From NCBI GenBank assembly GCA_900618795.1, contig UYJD01000002.1, positions 2,000,908 to 2,064,907 of the forward strand: a stretch of DNA of 64,000 nucleotides, read 5' to 3'. The DNA is from Cyanodermella asteris (Eukaryota > Ascomycota > Lecanoromycetes > Ostropales > Stictidaceae). Of the stretch, positions 1 to 10,095 are shown in pieces (position 1 is the first letter of the stretch; every line of letters begins with the position of its first letter). Position numbers and translations under genes: made by a program. Below the pieces are notes generated by a model, which had not been told where the DNA came from, ran no database searches, and saw only the letters and a program-made list of their open reading frames with translations.

Positions 1-1320
1 CCAGGGGAAGGTGTGGCCTTGAGCAAAGCCAACGTTCGCATGATCTCGGCGTGGCATGAAAAGGCTAAGCCTGCTGCGGCAGGCCTTCATCAGCCCAGTA
101 ACAAGACCAATATGTACGCTCTGGTCGTTCCAATGCCTCGTAGCGCTGTCGATTTCGATATGGAGGACCAAAAACGCCGGCAAAACAGCATTGCACTGCA
201 GGTTGCCACCACCCGAGCGCTTGGCAGGTTGGTACACTACAAAGGGTCTGTCACTATGCGCATCTATTTTGGAGCGCTCGCTCTCTACCGCTACGCGTGG
301 AAGCAAGGCCAGGAGACCCAAACTGCAGACACATTCATCTCCAACCTCCGCAAATCAGGAACAGAGGCCGGCTTTTACAAGATGAAAATTGCTACCGATG
401 CTGAGAAGGCGCAGAAAGAGAAAGATCTCATCGAACTGGACGACGACCCTAGCTTTTTCCAACGTGTGACCAGAGCACAGCACTTGCTTATGCCATACTA
501 TGGCTTTGGACACATCAAGGACACTCGACCATCTTTTACCGGCTACTTCATCTGGAAACGGTCTGACCAGACAGACATGATCTACGAAGTTGTGACCAAA
601 CCAATTGGTACTAACGTAGCCGCGCCTCCTACCATAGCCGGTCGTGGTTGGATGCCGCCAAATGCATCTGGACTGACGAAGCCACTGTCCGTATTCATAA
701 CTCAGCTCAATGGCGGTGTTTCTGCTGCACTTCAGATCCGCACCGAAGAAAAGTTTGTTCAACCAGCAGAGGTACCTACGCACCTTACTGCTCAGCTAAC
801 AAGTCCGCTTCCCTCTAAGGATTATGCAACTGCCGCGCGTAATGGCGAACTACTGTTCAATTGGGTCAGGACGGGCTGCTACGATTTCAGACAGCGCACA
901 ACGTGGAAGTTCCGGGTTACTGCCAATGCAGACTTTGTTTTTGAGCTCACCAGATATGATAGCTACAATCAAGTTCAGACTCCAGAGGGGCTCAACAAGC
1001 AGCCAACAGAGTCGAGGTGGGACGCTTGCGTCTATCATGAGGAGTGGCAGGAAAAGTTTGCCGAAAACATCAGTCTGCGCCGTGGTGAAAAGGCTGGCTG
1101 GGAGCCAACGATTGACAACTTTTTCCCTGCACAGCCGAATGATCAAGGTGATCTCGGTGTGCCTCCAGGACTGGCAACAATGCTGAAATGGGTGCGCGAA
1201 ATCCTCAATTCCTTGAATCTGGAGGAACGCGAGAAGGTGTGGCAGAAGCCCGGAGCTAAGCAGCAGCAAGGTCAGCAGCAAGAGATCAATCAGAAGGGTA
1301 AATTGAAAGCCAGGAACTAG
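1..1320 (+). CDS. C-terminal part of an unrecognised fungal protein (5' partial)
   Basis: The reading frame is open from the first base of the window to a TAG at 1318-1320, so the start lies off the left edge; the GTG at 13 is not a credible start. About 439 residues are visible. I do not recognise a named family with confidence; the style (no membrane segments, mixed alpha/beta, Gln/Lys-rich tail at the end) recalls large Pezizomycotina hypothetical proteins with a conserved C-terminal domain of unknown function, possibly the DUF7905 type. The last 30 residues are a low-complexity Gln/Lys stretch. The gene ends tail-to-tail with SUA5, with about 146 nt between the stop codons. Confidence 0.75.
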   Translation, partial: PGEGVALSKANVRMISAWHEKAKPAAAGLHQPSNKTNMYALVVPMPRSAVDFDMEDQKRRQNSIALQVATTRALGRLVHYKGSVTMRIYFGALALYRYAWKQGQETQTADTFISNLRKSGTEAGFYKMKIATDAEKAQKEKDLIELDDDPSFFQRVTRAQHLLMPYYGFGHIKDTRPSFTGYFIWKRSDQTDMIYEVVTKPIGTNVAAPPTIAGRGWMPPNASGLTKPLSVFITQLNGGVSAALQIRTEEKFVQPAEVPTHLTAQLTSPLPSKDYATAARNGELLFNWVRTGCYDFRQRTTWKFRVTANADFVFELTRYDSYNQVQTPEGLNKQPTESRWDACVYHEEWQEKFAENISLRRGEKAGWEPTIDNFFPAQPNDQGDLGVPPGLATMLKWVREILNSLNLEEREKVWQKPGAKQQQGQQQEINQKGKLKARN

Positions 1321-1466
1321 AGGCACAAGGCCCAAGATGAGAAGTTGTTTTTATTTAATCGAGTCTGTGCTCGGAAATGCTTGATACGGGTTTTGAGACT
1401 GAATTGTGCATGTTTAATTAGCTATGGAATTAGCTATGAGCGTTATGATCTACTCTATGAGACTCT

Positions 1467-2933
1467 TCACAGATGAAGGTCGTCAAGACTATTGGCCTTG
1501 ACTTCTGCCGCTTTCTTTAGTCTATTCATGACAGCTGCCACCTCATCGCCGTCTCGCTCCTCTAAACCTTCCACCAAAATCAACTCGACTTGGTGTAAAT
1601 CCATCTCCCTGAGGCCTCTGAACAGGTTTCGAGCCATGGCCCCTGCCGTGCGACCCAAAGCGGCATCCACGTATTGGAGTTCCCTCCCGCCGGTTTCGCC
1701 GGTGAACCACGAGTTTACCTTTCTCAACTGCAAGTCCGTGCTGTCGAAACCGTTCGAAACGTTCCGTGACTCCGTTTCCGCCAACTTCGTGTCACTACTC
1801 CCACTAGCTGTTATTCCAAATTGCTGCCACTTCGGTCCTCTGAGGATACCTATCCTACTATATCCACTCTCGTGCGTAGCCTTCTTCAACAAAGTATTCA
1901 GGCCTGTCGGTCCACCTAAACCACTTTTCACCAACACGACCTTTGCAGTCGGCGAATAGTGCTTGTACTTCATCCCCGGTGCCCGCGGCTTCTCCTCGCT
2001 CGCGTTGTTGCTTTCTAAGCTCTCGTCCGCATCCTTGTATGCCACAGCGGTCTCCTCCCATCCCGGTACACTCCTGATCTGCGCCAAGCTTACGCCTCCA
2101 GGCCGGAGTATGGCTGGCGGACTACTTAGACCGTCGACTACAGTGCTCTCGACGCCCACGTCGCAGGATCCTCCGTCCAAGATGTATTCGATGCGGCCGT
2201 TCAGATCGTGTAGAACGTGCTCTGCGCGCGTCGGGCTTGGTCGAGTGGAAGCGTTAGCAGACGGCGCCGCGAGAGGGCGTCCGCTGGCGTGAATGAGCGC
2301 GAGAGCCAGGGACGAAGAGGGCATGCGCGCCCCGAAAGTGGGAAGAGAGGCCGTGACCTCTGGCGCCAGCTGTGGTGAGGTCGGCAGGAGGATCGTGAGA
2401 GGTCCCGGCCAGAAGCGTTGGATTAGCGGATGGTAGATCTCGGGTATCGGATCCGTATTCGTCGTGTCTGGGGAGAGGAGGGACCGGAGCGAGGAGAGGC
2501 TGCAGATGTGAACGATCAGGGGATTGTCGGCTGGCCGGTTCTTGGCAGTGAAGATGCCCTTGACGGCGGAGGAGCGGGTCGCGTCTGCTCCGAGCCCGTA
2601 GACGGTTTCGGTGGGGAAGGCTAGTGGGATGGAGGAGGTGCGGAGGGTATGAGCGGCCAGAGAGAGGTTGGTTGCTTCGGTACTGCCTGCGGGGATGGTG
2701 ACGGTGAGGTGGCTCAGGGATGGATCCGTGTGTTCGACTTTGATGTTGCGCAGGTCCATGGGCAGGATGCGAGTTTGATGTTGACTTGGAGAGGTCCCGT
2801 TGGACTTAAAGTTGTCGGCAGCCATCGTGCCAGGTTGTTGGACAGCTGCCGAAATGTTCCGTGAAGATATGAGAAAATGAGGTTTAAGTTGAGTGAAGAT
2901 ACAGCGTATGATAAAAAGTAAAGATGACATCAA
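1467..2933 (-). CDS. SUA5: Threonylcarbamoyl-AMP synthase (Sua5/YrdC family)
   Basis: Makes threonylcarbamoyl-AMP from threonine, bicarbonate and ATP, the first step of the t6A37 modification of ANN-decoding tRNAs. The YrdC-type domain (about residues 80-300) contains FPTETVYGLGADA, the KxR-type block AKNRPADNPLIVHI, and PSANASTRPSPT. It is followed by the Sua5 C-terminal domain, opened by the typical linker PGMKYKHYSPTAKVVLV. Total 488 residues against about 426 in yeast. There are two plausible starts: the first ATG (2933) adds 36 residues that are Ser/Arg/hydrophobic and poor in acid, like a mitochondrial presequence; a second ATG lies at 2825 (MAADNF). Yeast Sua5 is reported to reach cytoplasm and mitochondria through alternative in-frame starts, so both may be used here. 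Divergent from the Cue2-like gene. Confidence 0.93.
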   Translation of the reverse strand: MMSSLLFIIRCIFTQLKPHFLISSRNISAAVQQPGTMAADNFKSNGTSPSQHQTRILPMDLRNIKVEHTDPSLSHLTVTIPAGSTEATNLSLAAHTLRTSSIPLAFPTETVYGLGADATRSSAVKGIFTAKNRPADNPLIVHICSLSSLRSLLSPDTTNTDPIPEIYHPLIQRFWPGPLTILLPTSPQLAPEVTASLPTFGARMPSSSLALALIHASGRPLAAPSANASTRPSPTRAEHVLHDLNGRIEYILDGGSCDVGVESTVVDGLSSPPAILRPGGVSLAQIRSVPGWEETAVAYKDADESLESNNASEEKPRAPGMKYKHYSPTAKVVLVKSGLGGPTGLNTLLKKATHESGYSRIGILRGPKWQQFGITASGSSDTKLAETESRNVSNGFDSTDLQLRKVNSWFTGETGGRELQYVDAALGRTAGAMARNLFRGLREMDLHQVELILVEGLEERDGDEVAAVMNRLKKAAEVKANSLDDLHL

Positions 2934-3566
2934 AATTTGACGTAAAGTCTATCCGCTTGTGGACGGCCGGTGCTCATTGTAAAGGTAGTGTAGTCTTTGA
3001 CTTACGAAGGTAATAGTCTTGTTCTCGATACATTGCTCGTCGATGGATGTCGTTGGCACAACTTTTTCTGTGGCTGTTGAAACAAAAAAGTGTGACAAAA
3101 AAAGTCATAGCGCATCGGCGAACAACGAGCAACATGAGTCACCCAGCTGTGCCAGTTTCCCTGAAAACTCCTTTATCCATGATCATATTCGCATTCTCCC
3201 TCGACTTCAACATTTCCATTTACAGGCTTGCTTTAACTTCTTAGCAACCTAGAACAGACGCGTCGTGCACTGCTCGCGTACCTACTACCTACCTCCTTAC
3301 TGAATTGCTCTGACTGCTTACGTCACTTTCTGGCGGCTACCTATCGCAGCCCGGTCTATGACAGTCAGGCTGCCGCTGCGCCCGCCCTCACTCGACCATA
3401 TTCCGACCCTCCTGTATCTACCCGTTCCTACTTCCTTATTATCTGTAGACAGACCTTGTTGCGATCATGTTTTGCTCAAGAATCACGATAAAGTCGACCG
3501 TTGTACAAATTCCACAAGTATTAGCACAATCCGCACAGTCGCGCACCACAAACGGGTGAAACAACA
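2934..3566. promoter_or_regulatory. Divergent intergenic region between SUA5 and the Cue2-like gene
   Basis: Holds both promoters. No ORF here looks real. A TACCTACTACCTACC tract lies at about 3278-3294, roughly 280 bp upstream of the Cue2-like ATG; the same motif recurs in other noncoding gaps of the window. Pyrimidine-rich stretches follow it, as is common in fungal 5' leaders. Confidence 0.5.
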
Positions 3567-5168
3567 ATGGAAGCATTAGAGGTTCGTACAGACCGAAGCC
3601 CCCTGTCGTGCTTGTTTGTGTTCGCTGACCTAGGTTTCCAGCGAGAATACTGTCCTCCTTTGGACTCAGCGCTGGTGTATGCGATTCTATCCGACCATGA
3701 CCTGGACGACGAAGAATCACTGAAACGAGCCCGCGAAACCTTAGATGGGTTGAAGATCTCTGCAGAGGTTGAAGAGGCTAGTGGCTTTGATCCATCAGGT
3801 AGCAGTAACGTTAAGGACGTTCTGTCAGATAATGATGATCCCGCCCACTCACCGAGCGACATCGTGTCTTCCGAGACAAGTGCCACGGATATCACGGCTT
3901 CATTCTCCGCGTTCACATTTGAAGAAGGCGAAAATGGTTACGACAAAGGCATCGATGCCATGTCGATGGACGAGAAAGTGGATCTGCTAAAACAGATGTT
4001 TTCCAGTCTCAAGCCTTACGATGTCAAGTATGTCCTTGAGAAGCAGAAAGGAGACTTTGGATGCGCCGTAGAAATTTTGCTTAACCAACAATTCCTCGCC
4101 GAAGTGGCCGATGAAGACGGAATTAAGCATGTTGCACCACGAGGTGTTGACGGATTTGCAGTCGAAGCCCGCCCCGGTCGGACAAAGAAAGGCAAAGCAA
4201 AGAAGAACAAGAATGCCGCAAAGTTGGACCTGAACACGAAACTCACAGAAGGCCCGTCATCTTCAATGAACCGCTGGCAGCTGGCACAGGAAGACGTCAA
4301 ATTCATCGCAGACCGTACTAATCTCAACATCACCACCATCAAATCATTGTACAATTCGGCTGGCCACTCGCTGAGAGCCACAATTATCTCCATTTGCAAG
4401 AAGGACCCGAAGAAGACCTTCAATTGCAGTACTGATTCCGACGATGCTTTTGTGCAGAGCAACATTGTCGATCTCAAGAGCGAGTTTCCATCCGTTCAGC
4501 GCTCCTATGTCACAAACTTGGTTCTGCTCACCCATCCTCTGATGGTCTCGGCTCGTGAACTCGCAGAGAAGATCTCCGACACATACCAGGAACCAATCCT
4601 ACCACAGTATGTCAACACATCGGTCGAACCTGAACCCGCTACGAGAGCCAGCCTCGAAGCTGAAGAGTGTGCCCATTACTCCGAGATGTCGACCCTCCCC
4701 GTCAACGCCCAGATCGAAAACCTGCGCTCGAACGCCTTTGCACAAGCATCCGTGGCGTATCGTAGATCGCGCTCCAATCCATTGATGGGTGGCGCTGCAG
4801 CTTACTACGCTAGCATCGGCCACACGGCGAACGCGGCGATGAAGCGGTCGAGAGCAATTGAGGCTAACAGCCGTGTGGCGGCACAATCCAGTCAAGACAT
4901 GTGTGACCTGCATGGAGTCATAGTCGCCGACGCGAATAGGATCGCTAAGCAATATGTCGAGAGGTGGTGGGAGAGTAGGAAAGAATACTCGCGGCAAGGC
5001 AGTACCATGGGAGGCTCAGTATTCAGGATCGTGGTGGGGAGAGGTTCGCACAGCGCTACAGGGGTAGGTAGACTGGGGCCGGCCGTGGCCAAGATGTTGA
5101 AGAACGAGGGTTGGAAGGTCGATGAACAGGTCGGAGAGCTACTTGTTACGGGAAGAGCGAGGAAATGA
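3567..5168 (+). CDS. CUE2: CUE-DUF1771-Smr protein, Cue2-like no-go decay endonuclease
   Basis: Likely the nuclease that cuts mRNA at collided ribosomes. Order: a conserved N-terminal stretch (PPLDSALVYAIL), a CUE-type ubiquitin-binding helix bundle (about 135-175, with GDFGCAVEILLNQQFL), a Lys-rich linker, a DUF1771 helical segment (about 376-445) and a C-terminal Smr domain (447-533). The Smr domain keeps DLHG (D447, H449) and GRGSHS (R492), matching the D, H and R residues reported as important in yeast Cue2. The open frame gives 533 residues, but 3582-3641 looks like a 60-nt in-frame intron: possible donor GTTCGT, branch GCTGAC, acceptor TTTCCAG. Splicing would give 513 residues starting MEALEREYCPP, which fits the family better. 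Yeast Cue2 has more than one CUE region; only one is clear here. Confidence 0.9.
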   Translation: MEALEVRTDRSPLSCLFVFADLGFQREYCPPLDSALVYAILSDHDLDDEESLKRARETLDGLKISAEVEEASGFDPSGSSNVKDVLSDNDDPAHSPSDIVSSETSATDITASFSAFTFEEGENGYDKGIDAMSMDEKVDLLKQMFSSLKPYDVKYVLEKQKGDFGCAVEILLNQQFLAEVADEDGIKHVAPRGVDGFAVEARPGRTKKGKAKKNKNAAKLDLNTKLTEGPSSSMNRWQLAQEDVKFIADRTNLNITTIKSLYNSAGHSLRATIISICKKDPKKTFNCSTDSDDAFVQSNIVDLKSEFPSVQRSYVTNLVLLTHPLMVSARELAEKISDTYQEPILPQYVNTSVEPEPATRASLEAEECAHYSEMSTLPVNAQIENLRSNAFAQASVAYRRSRSNPLMGGAAAYYASIGHTANAAMKRSRAIEANSRVAAQSSQDMCDLHGVIVADANRIAKQYVERWWESRKEYSRQGSTMGGSVFRIVVGRGSHSATGVGRLGPAVAKMLKNEGWKVDEQVGELLVTGRARK

Positions 5169-5387
5169 CTTATGTGTTCACGATTTGCTGGTAACGATTT
5201 GGATGGTATACAGTCGATGATTCAAGGACTCGTTTCAACGACTAAAGTCGCAATCTGGGGACCTGGCGTGGAACTCGTGGTTCAGATTCATCTGACCTAT
5301 GTTGTAATATTCGCAGTGAAGCTCAATGTTTCGCAACGAAAAACGAGTCACAAGAATTGCTTCATTACTTCATAACATGTATACCGA

Positions 5388-6053
5388 CTACAACCCCTGC
5401 CGTACCCTATCCGCCAACATCTTCTTACCCAGATCCCACATATTCGCGATGCCCTGCTCACTGAGATCGATGTTCTTCATATTGGGGATGTCTTGCTGCG
5501 GTGGCCGTGTGACTCTGCTTGCAACCACGACAGGGTCGGTTTCCAGAATGACACCGTCGTCAACAATCTCATCGACAGCTAACGAGACCAAGTCGTAGTT
5601 CTCGATGATCGTTCGCTTGTCGGTCGAGTTCCTGGCTTGGTCAGCATGCTTAGTCTCTCAATTGGCGAAGTTCGCGGCCTCCACTTACTTCAGTAAGATT
5701 GCCAGACTGTCTCTCAAGGCCAACACAACGCTAAACAGCAAGACCTCATTTTCGTCCGGACCACCGACCACGTATAACATTATGTCGCCCTCCATCTTGT
5801 ATACGACAATTCGGTTGTCGTATAGGATCACATCATTGACTGTCTTGTTTGTCTTCTCCATCAGCCCCTTTTCGAATGCCTTCTGTTCCTTTAGGGTGGG
5901 ATATGGGTTCGCGCCGGGGTAGTCGGTGGTGCCGGCCGGAAGGTTGGCGGGCGGGTGCGGCGCTGAGTAGTACTTCGCTAACAGACGAGTCTTGTCGTCT
6001 GTAGAGAGAATGAGGATGGCGTTCACGCTTTGCAGGGACATGTTCGGCGCCAT
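5388..6053 (-). CDS. RET3: Coatomer subunit zeta (COPI)
   Basis: Small sigma-like subunit of the COPI coat, which returns cargo from Golgi to ER. Two exons: 6053-5689 and 5631-5388, joined over a 57-nt intron (5632-5688; donor GTAAGT, branch GCTGAC, acceptor CCAG). The spliced product is 202 residues, close to yeast Ret3 (about 189). It starts MAPNMSLQSVNAIL, with the longin-type opening ILILSTDDKTRLLAKYYS, then YVVGGPDENEVLLFSV and, after the junction, LKNSTDKRTIIENYDLV and a tail with PPQQDIPNM. The frame stays open upstream of 6053, but the extra 33 residues do not look conserved, so I start at 6053. Confidence 0.95.
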
Positions 6054-6932
6054 GGTGGAAAGGTGGTGGGCGTGGCCCAAGTCCGTTTCTGGGAAGGGGA
6101 GATTCAGCTGGTGGCTACAGCGCAGTGGTAGATGCGATCTGGGATTTCGCAACTCTTGACGACGTCCTTGATGGCCGTTTCGCTATGCAATGTGTGATTT
6201 TCAATTGTCTCTTACAACACGGCACCCGTTCGTCAGCGCCGTGGCCTGAACGCTGGCCTGGGAGCTGCGGGCGGCTTTACGGCCGGCTTTAGCACCGAAA
6301 GGCTTAAATTCAGCGACCTCACCCCGCCAACGACCATTCCATCTTGCCATCATGCACCTCACTCGACACCTCTGAAGAATCGACTCTCCACGCCCATCCC
6401 ACGCTTCACGCAGCTCGCATCTTGGTTGACTGGGACCCGCTGTGCTGCGTCGTATTCCGGGGCGTTGCTCTGTACCATGAAAAGCTCCCAAGGGGCCGAG
6501 TAGCTGGTCGGCGGCTACGGCGAGGCTCTGCCCGCGGATTGGACGGCACAACAACCTCCCAGGCCGAAAGCTCGAACCCGTTCGGTCAGCTTGTCATTAC
6601 GCATTGTCAGATTACATGGACTGCGACTCATGTACCCGCCCGTTTCTTGCGATGATCATTTGTTACCGTTGCCAGCCGCCTAAAAGCTATGGCTGCAAGG
6701 CTCTGTCGGCCGTTTTAAAAACAGAAGGAAATTCGTTTCAGTTCCAGCCCACGTATCCGCCCCGTACTGTCCGTTCCCCCAAGACTCAAATGTGCCCGTG
6801 CTACCTCTGTACCCCTGCTTCCCTCGAGTGTTTTGAAAGTTGAAGTTCTTGTGCAAACGGACGGACAACGCCTGAGAAGAGAAAAAGAGAAAGTGTCGGC
6901 CGTGTCCCCTTGTCCATTCATTTTGCCCGCTC
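6054..6932. other. Intergenic region, no gene seen
   Basis: Lies between the coatomer zeta start and the stop of the small Cys/His protein. Short ORFs occur on both strands but none shows protein-like composition or a family motif. It should contain the promoter of coatomer zeta. Confidence 0.5.
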
Positions 6933-7265
6933 TCAAATGGCCTGGAGGCGCCTTTGGCGCTCTCCTGCCAATTGCATGATTTCGTCCTCGAGCGTCTTGA
7001 CAATGTCCTGACTCCGGTCGATGCTGGCGCTGAACTTGCCTCCTTCGCGTCTCCAGCGCTGGATGCGTTCAACCTCAGCCACTCGTCGGCGCTGCTTGGT
7101 GTCGATCTTTTCGCAGAGCTTGCACTTCTGGCTGACAGGCACCGTCTGCATGATCAACTTCATACCGCACGTTTCACCGGTACGGTACTCGCGGTTGCAG
7201 TGTTGGCGGAAGTGTCCCCACTTCCAGTCGCCACACTGGAATCGGTGTTGGTCGAAGAAGCACAT
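6933..7265 (-). CDS. Small conserved Cys/His fungal protein of unknown function
   Basis: 110 residues, single exon. The N-terminal half is rich in Cys, His and aromatic residues: C2, H7, C11, H18, H22, C23, C33, then a CKLC pair at C48/C51. Around them are GDWKWGHFRQHC and EYRTGETCGMKL. The second half is a basic, Arg-rich amphipathic helix. I recall short Pezizomycotina hypothetical proteins with the same FxCGDWxWxxFRxHC layout, so I take it as a real conserved gene, not a chance ORF. The Cys/His spacing suggests metal binding, most likely zinc, but no named zinc-finger class fits. The Arg-rich tail could bind nucleic acid. Function is not known to me. Confidence 0.75.
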   Translation of the reverse strand: MCFFDQHRFQCGDWKWGHFRQHCNREYRTGETCGMKLIMQTVPVSQKCKLCEKIDTKQRRRVAEVERIQRWRREGGKFSASIDRSQDIVKTLEDEIMQLAGERQRRLQAI

Positions 7266-10095
7266 GGCGATTGTTTCAAAATAAGCTACCCTGGTTCTTC
7301 AGTTCGCACTCCTTGTCATCATAGGAAAGCTTGTATGGAGCTCAGTGCTTACGGTGTCGAGTGTCTCAAAAATGGCCGATCAAGGGGCCTGTACAATGGT
7401 TTGTGTAAGGGCCCTTAAAACCCTAAGAAGCATTGTTAGCCTGTTGTCCATTCAAGATGTTCAAGTCTGATGTACCTTTGTGTTTGAAGATTAAAAAAGA
7501 AGGGGGAATTTTGAAGGGAGAACTCTGCTTTCTGGTCCAGTCTTTGGGATGCTGCTGATGGTTCCGAGACAATACGGAGACAGAAGGGGTATTTATGCTC
7601 CTCGAGGAGACGTCCCATCGAGTCAGTTGTTCGCTCAGACTGCCGGGGAAATTCTCGCGAACGCAGACCCCCGCTTCCTTCGCGAGCGCTTTGGTGATAC
7701 GGCTTACGGGGCACCGGCTCTCGATTGCTCTGGTCGCCAATGAAGTCAGGATCTGGCCATCCATCACGCAAAGATGGCGTTGCCAACTGTCCTGGTCCCT
7801 TCTCGGATGGCCACGAAGGTCCGAGACCTGCGGTTCGGAGCACACGGGCTGCCGTCTAAAGTGAAGACCATCCAGTCAGATGATCGAAACTTATCTTGAT
7901 TGAGAGGTCTCTCATGCAAGACTAAGAATCTTTCACAGAGGATGGGCAGACCTCGGCCGGTTGTGTTCATCATTCTCGCGTCACATGAGGGATTGATCGC
8001 CCCTTTTCCCTTTGTCGTGGCTTTGATCGTTCCCGATCGGAGGTCGATGACTGGACGACCAAGTTTCTTGAGCGGGAAGTCTGCAGTCACAGTCAAGCAC
8101 GGGATCATCTTCTCCACTTTGATGCGTTTTTCACTCTCCTTTCCTGTGCTCGAGTGGCATGAGGTGACCTTGCGCGGGCAGGGTCGCTCTCTTTCCTTGG
8201 CTTCATGGTCCGGCCATCCGGTCTCGAGCACTCCCTGCCTATGACCACACACCGCTTCGTCATGTCAGATATTATTTCCAGGAGGGGAAGCGAAAGTTCT
8301 GGCATTAATCGGCATCATCGACTCGCGGAAATGCCGCAGAAGATCCGGTTTCGCTTCACTCAGCCTTCTGGGAGGCAAAGAGAATCGGACAGGCCCTGAA
8401 AGAGCACCACGCTCGGACCAGCTTTGCATAATCCTTAGCACAGGTACAGGGATAGGGAGAGAAAGTGGAAGAGGGCTTTGCGGTCGAGCACACGCTGATC
8501 GGAGGGGAACGCTGCAATCGACGATGCCAACGTGGCAGGCTTCGGACCCGTGGAAAAGCTGGTCGACATTAACCATCCTTGTGTTTTGAGTTCACTCAGG
8601 GTTGTCCGGCCGCGAATCCCAGAATGCTGTTCTCGTACCACCTCTTGCAACCCAGGACGTCTTCAGCCGTCACTACGGCCAATTTTTGCCAAACAACCGG
8701 CGCTGGCATCATCCGGCACCAGGCCTATCACAAAGTCTGGAAGCGAAGGCTAGCAAAAGATGTCACGGCTACCAAGCGATCGACAACGCATGTATATTGC
8801 CAACGGGCCCTGGGCCTGGTTTCCACCTCGAAGTGACGATAATCATCAACAGAGCATGCACGTTCCCGGCACAGACGCTAGGCCAGCCTCGTCGTCAGGC
8901 AAGAGGTGGCCGTCAAAGGGGCCCGTTGCATCGGCAACCAGCCAGCATGATCGGTGTTGCATGCTTTTCTCGAGGCAGGCAAATGGCTGACCGCCGCCGA
9001 GGCCATGTCTAACAAGGCCAAAAGCCGGTCCAGCACGTTTCTGCATCTACACTGCAATATGGGTGGCGAAGCAGGTCGCCATGAGGCTACAATCAGGAAC
9101 TAGCTGACGTCCGGAATTTCCTTTTGCGGTTTAGAGCGCAGAACCAGGATGCCGGGTCCTCGGACGCTCAGGTGAGCAGCTGTTGCTGCGGGTTCGCGCT
9201 CCTGATACATGTGGGCTTTGGCAAATAGGGAGACAGCCCTGGGGCCCCAGAGGAGAGGTCAGGGGGGATGATGGGCTAGTGCTGGTGCCGAGGACCCCGG
9301 TTCTGGGAGCTGATAGGTGGAGTGGTGCATTAGGGTGAGGGTCAGGTACCGCGTCGCGGACGCGGTGGTGGATGTGGCCCTGGTGAGGGTGTGGAGTCGG
9401 ACGTTTGTTTGTCGCGTGCGTGCAAGCGTGAAGAGGGAGGTGTGGGCTTGCTTGTCAATTGTCAACAAGCGGTCGAGGCAACTGCGGACAGGTGAGTGGG
9501 ACTAGCAGAATAGAGCAGGTCAAGCATGTGAACTGCAGGTTGGTACAGCTGGTTCCGGAAAAGGCGTAGCGTAGACTGAGTGCTGCTCTTCGCTCAATCC
9601 AGAGCAGCTACAGGACGAGCACTAAGCGCGCATGGCCTTCAACATGGAGCATGGCCTTCCCTACCCCGGTCAATTGGCGCAGTCGACTTGGTCTAGCGTC
9701 AGTCAACATGCAGAGTCAAATCGACCTCGTCTTCCTGTATCTTACTGTGCAGAGTGCAGACCGTATATTCTGCAGCGGGCCGTCTCAAGCAGGACCGGGT
9801 TTGTTTACATGGTGGCAAGGCGACGCCCAAACGCAGGCATTGTTGGCAGACGTTCTCCGCTCGACCTCTTATCGCCCCCAGGGATGGACTGAGGTCGCAC
9901 GAGGCAGACTCGAAGCTGCACATGATCGGCTGATCGGATCATCAAGCATGATGGTCGAGGATGAAGACCGGGCTTCGACGGGCCGGATGCATGTCCGTTG
10001 TCGAACCAACAACACGCATATCTGAATCAAGCCATGCTTTCAATGCTCAGCTCGACGACTAGACTAGTAGATGCATGTAAAATGAGTTGTAGTCA
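7266..10095. other. 2.8-kb gene-free interval
   Basis: Many short overlapping ORFs exist on both strands (longest about 162 codons on the minus strand at 7764-8252), but none has a recognisable domain, a sensible composition or splice partners. Base composition looks like the flanks, with no obvious C-to-T decay or terminal repeats. I cannot assign a transposon, tRNA or snoRNA. It may hold long leaders, untranslated RNA or decayed sequence. Confidence 0.5.

Noticed and set aside
7764-8252. 162-codon minus-strand ORF in the gene-free interval
   Set aside because: No domain, uneven composition and no splice-compatible neighbours.
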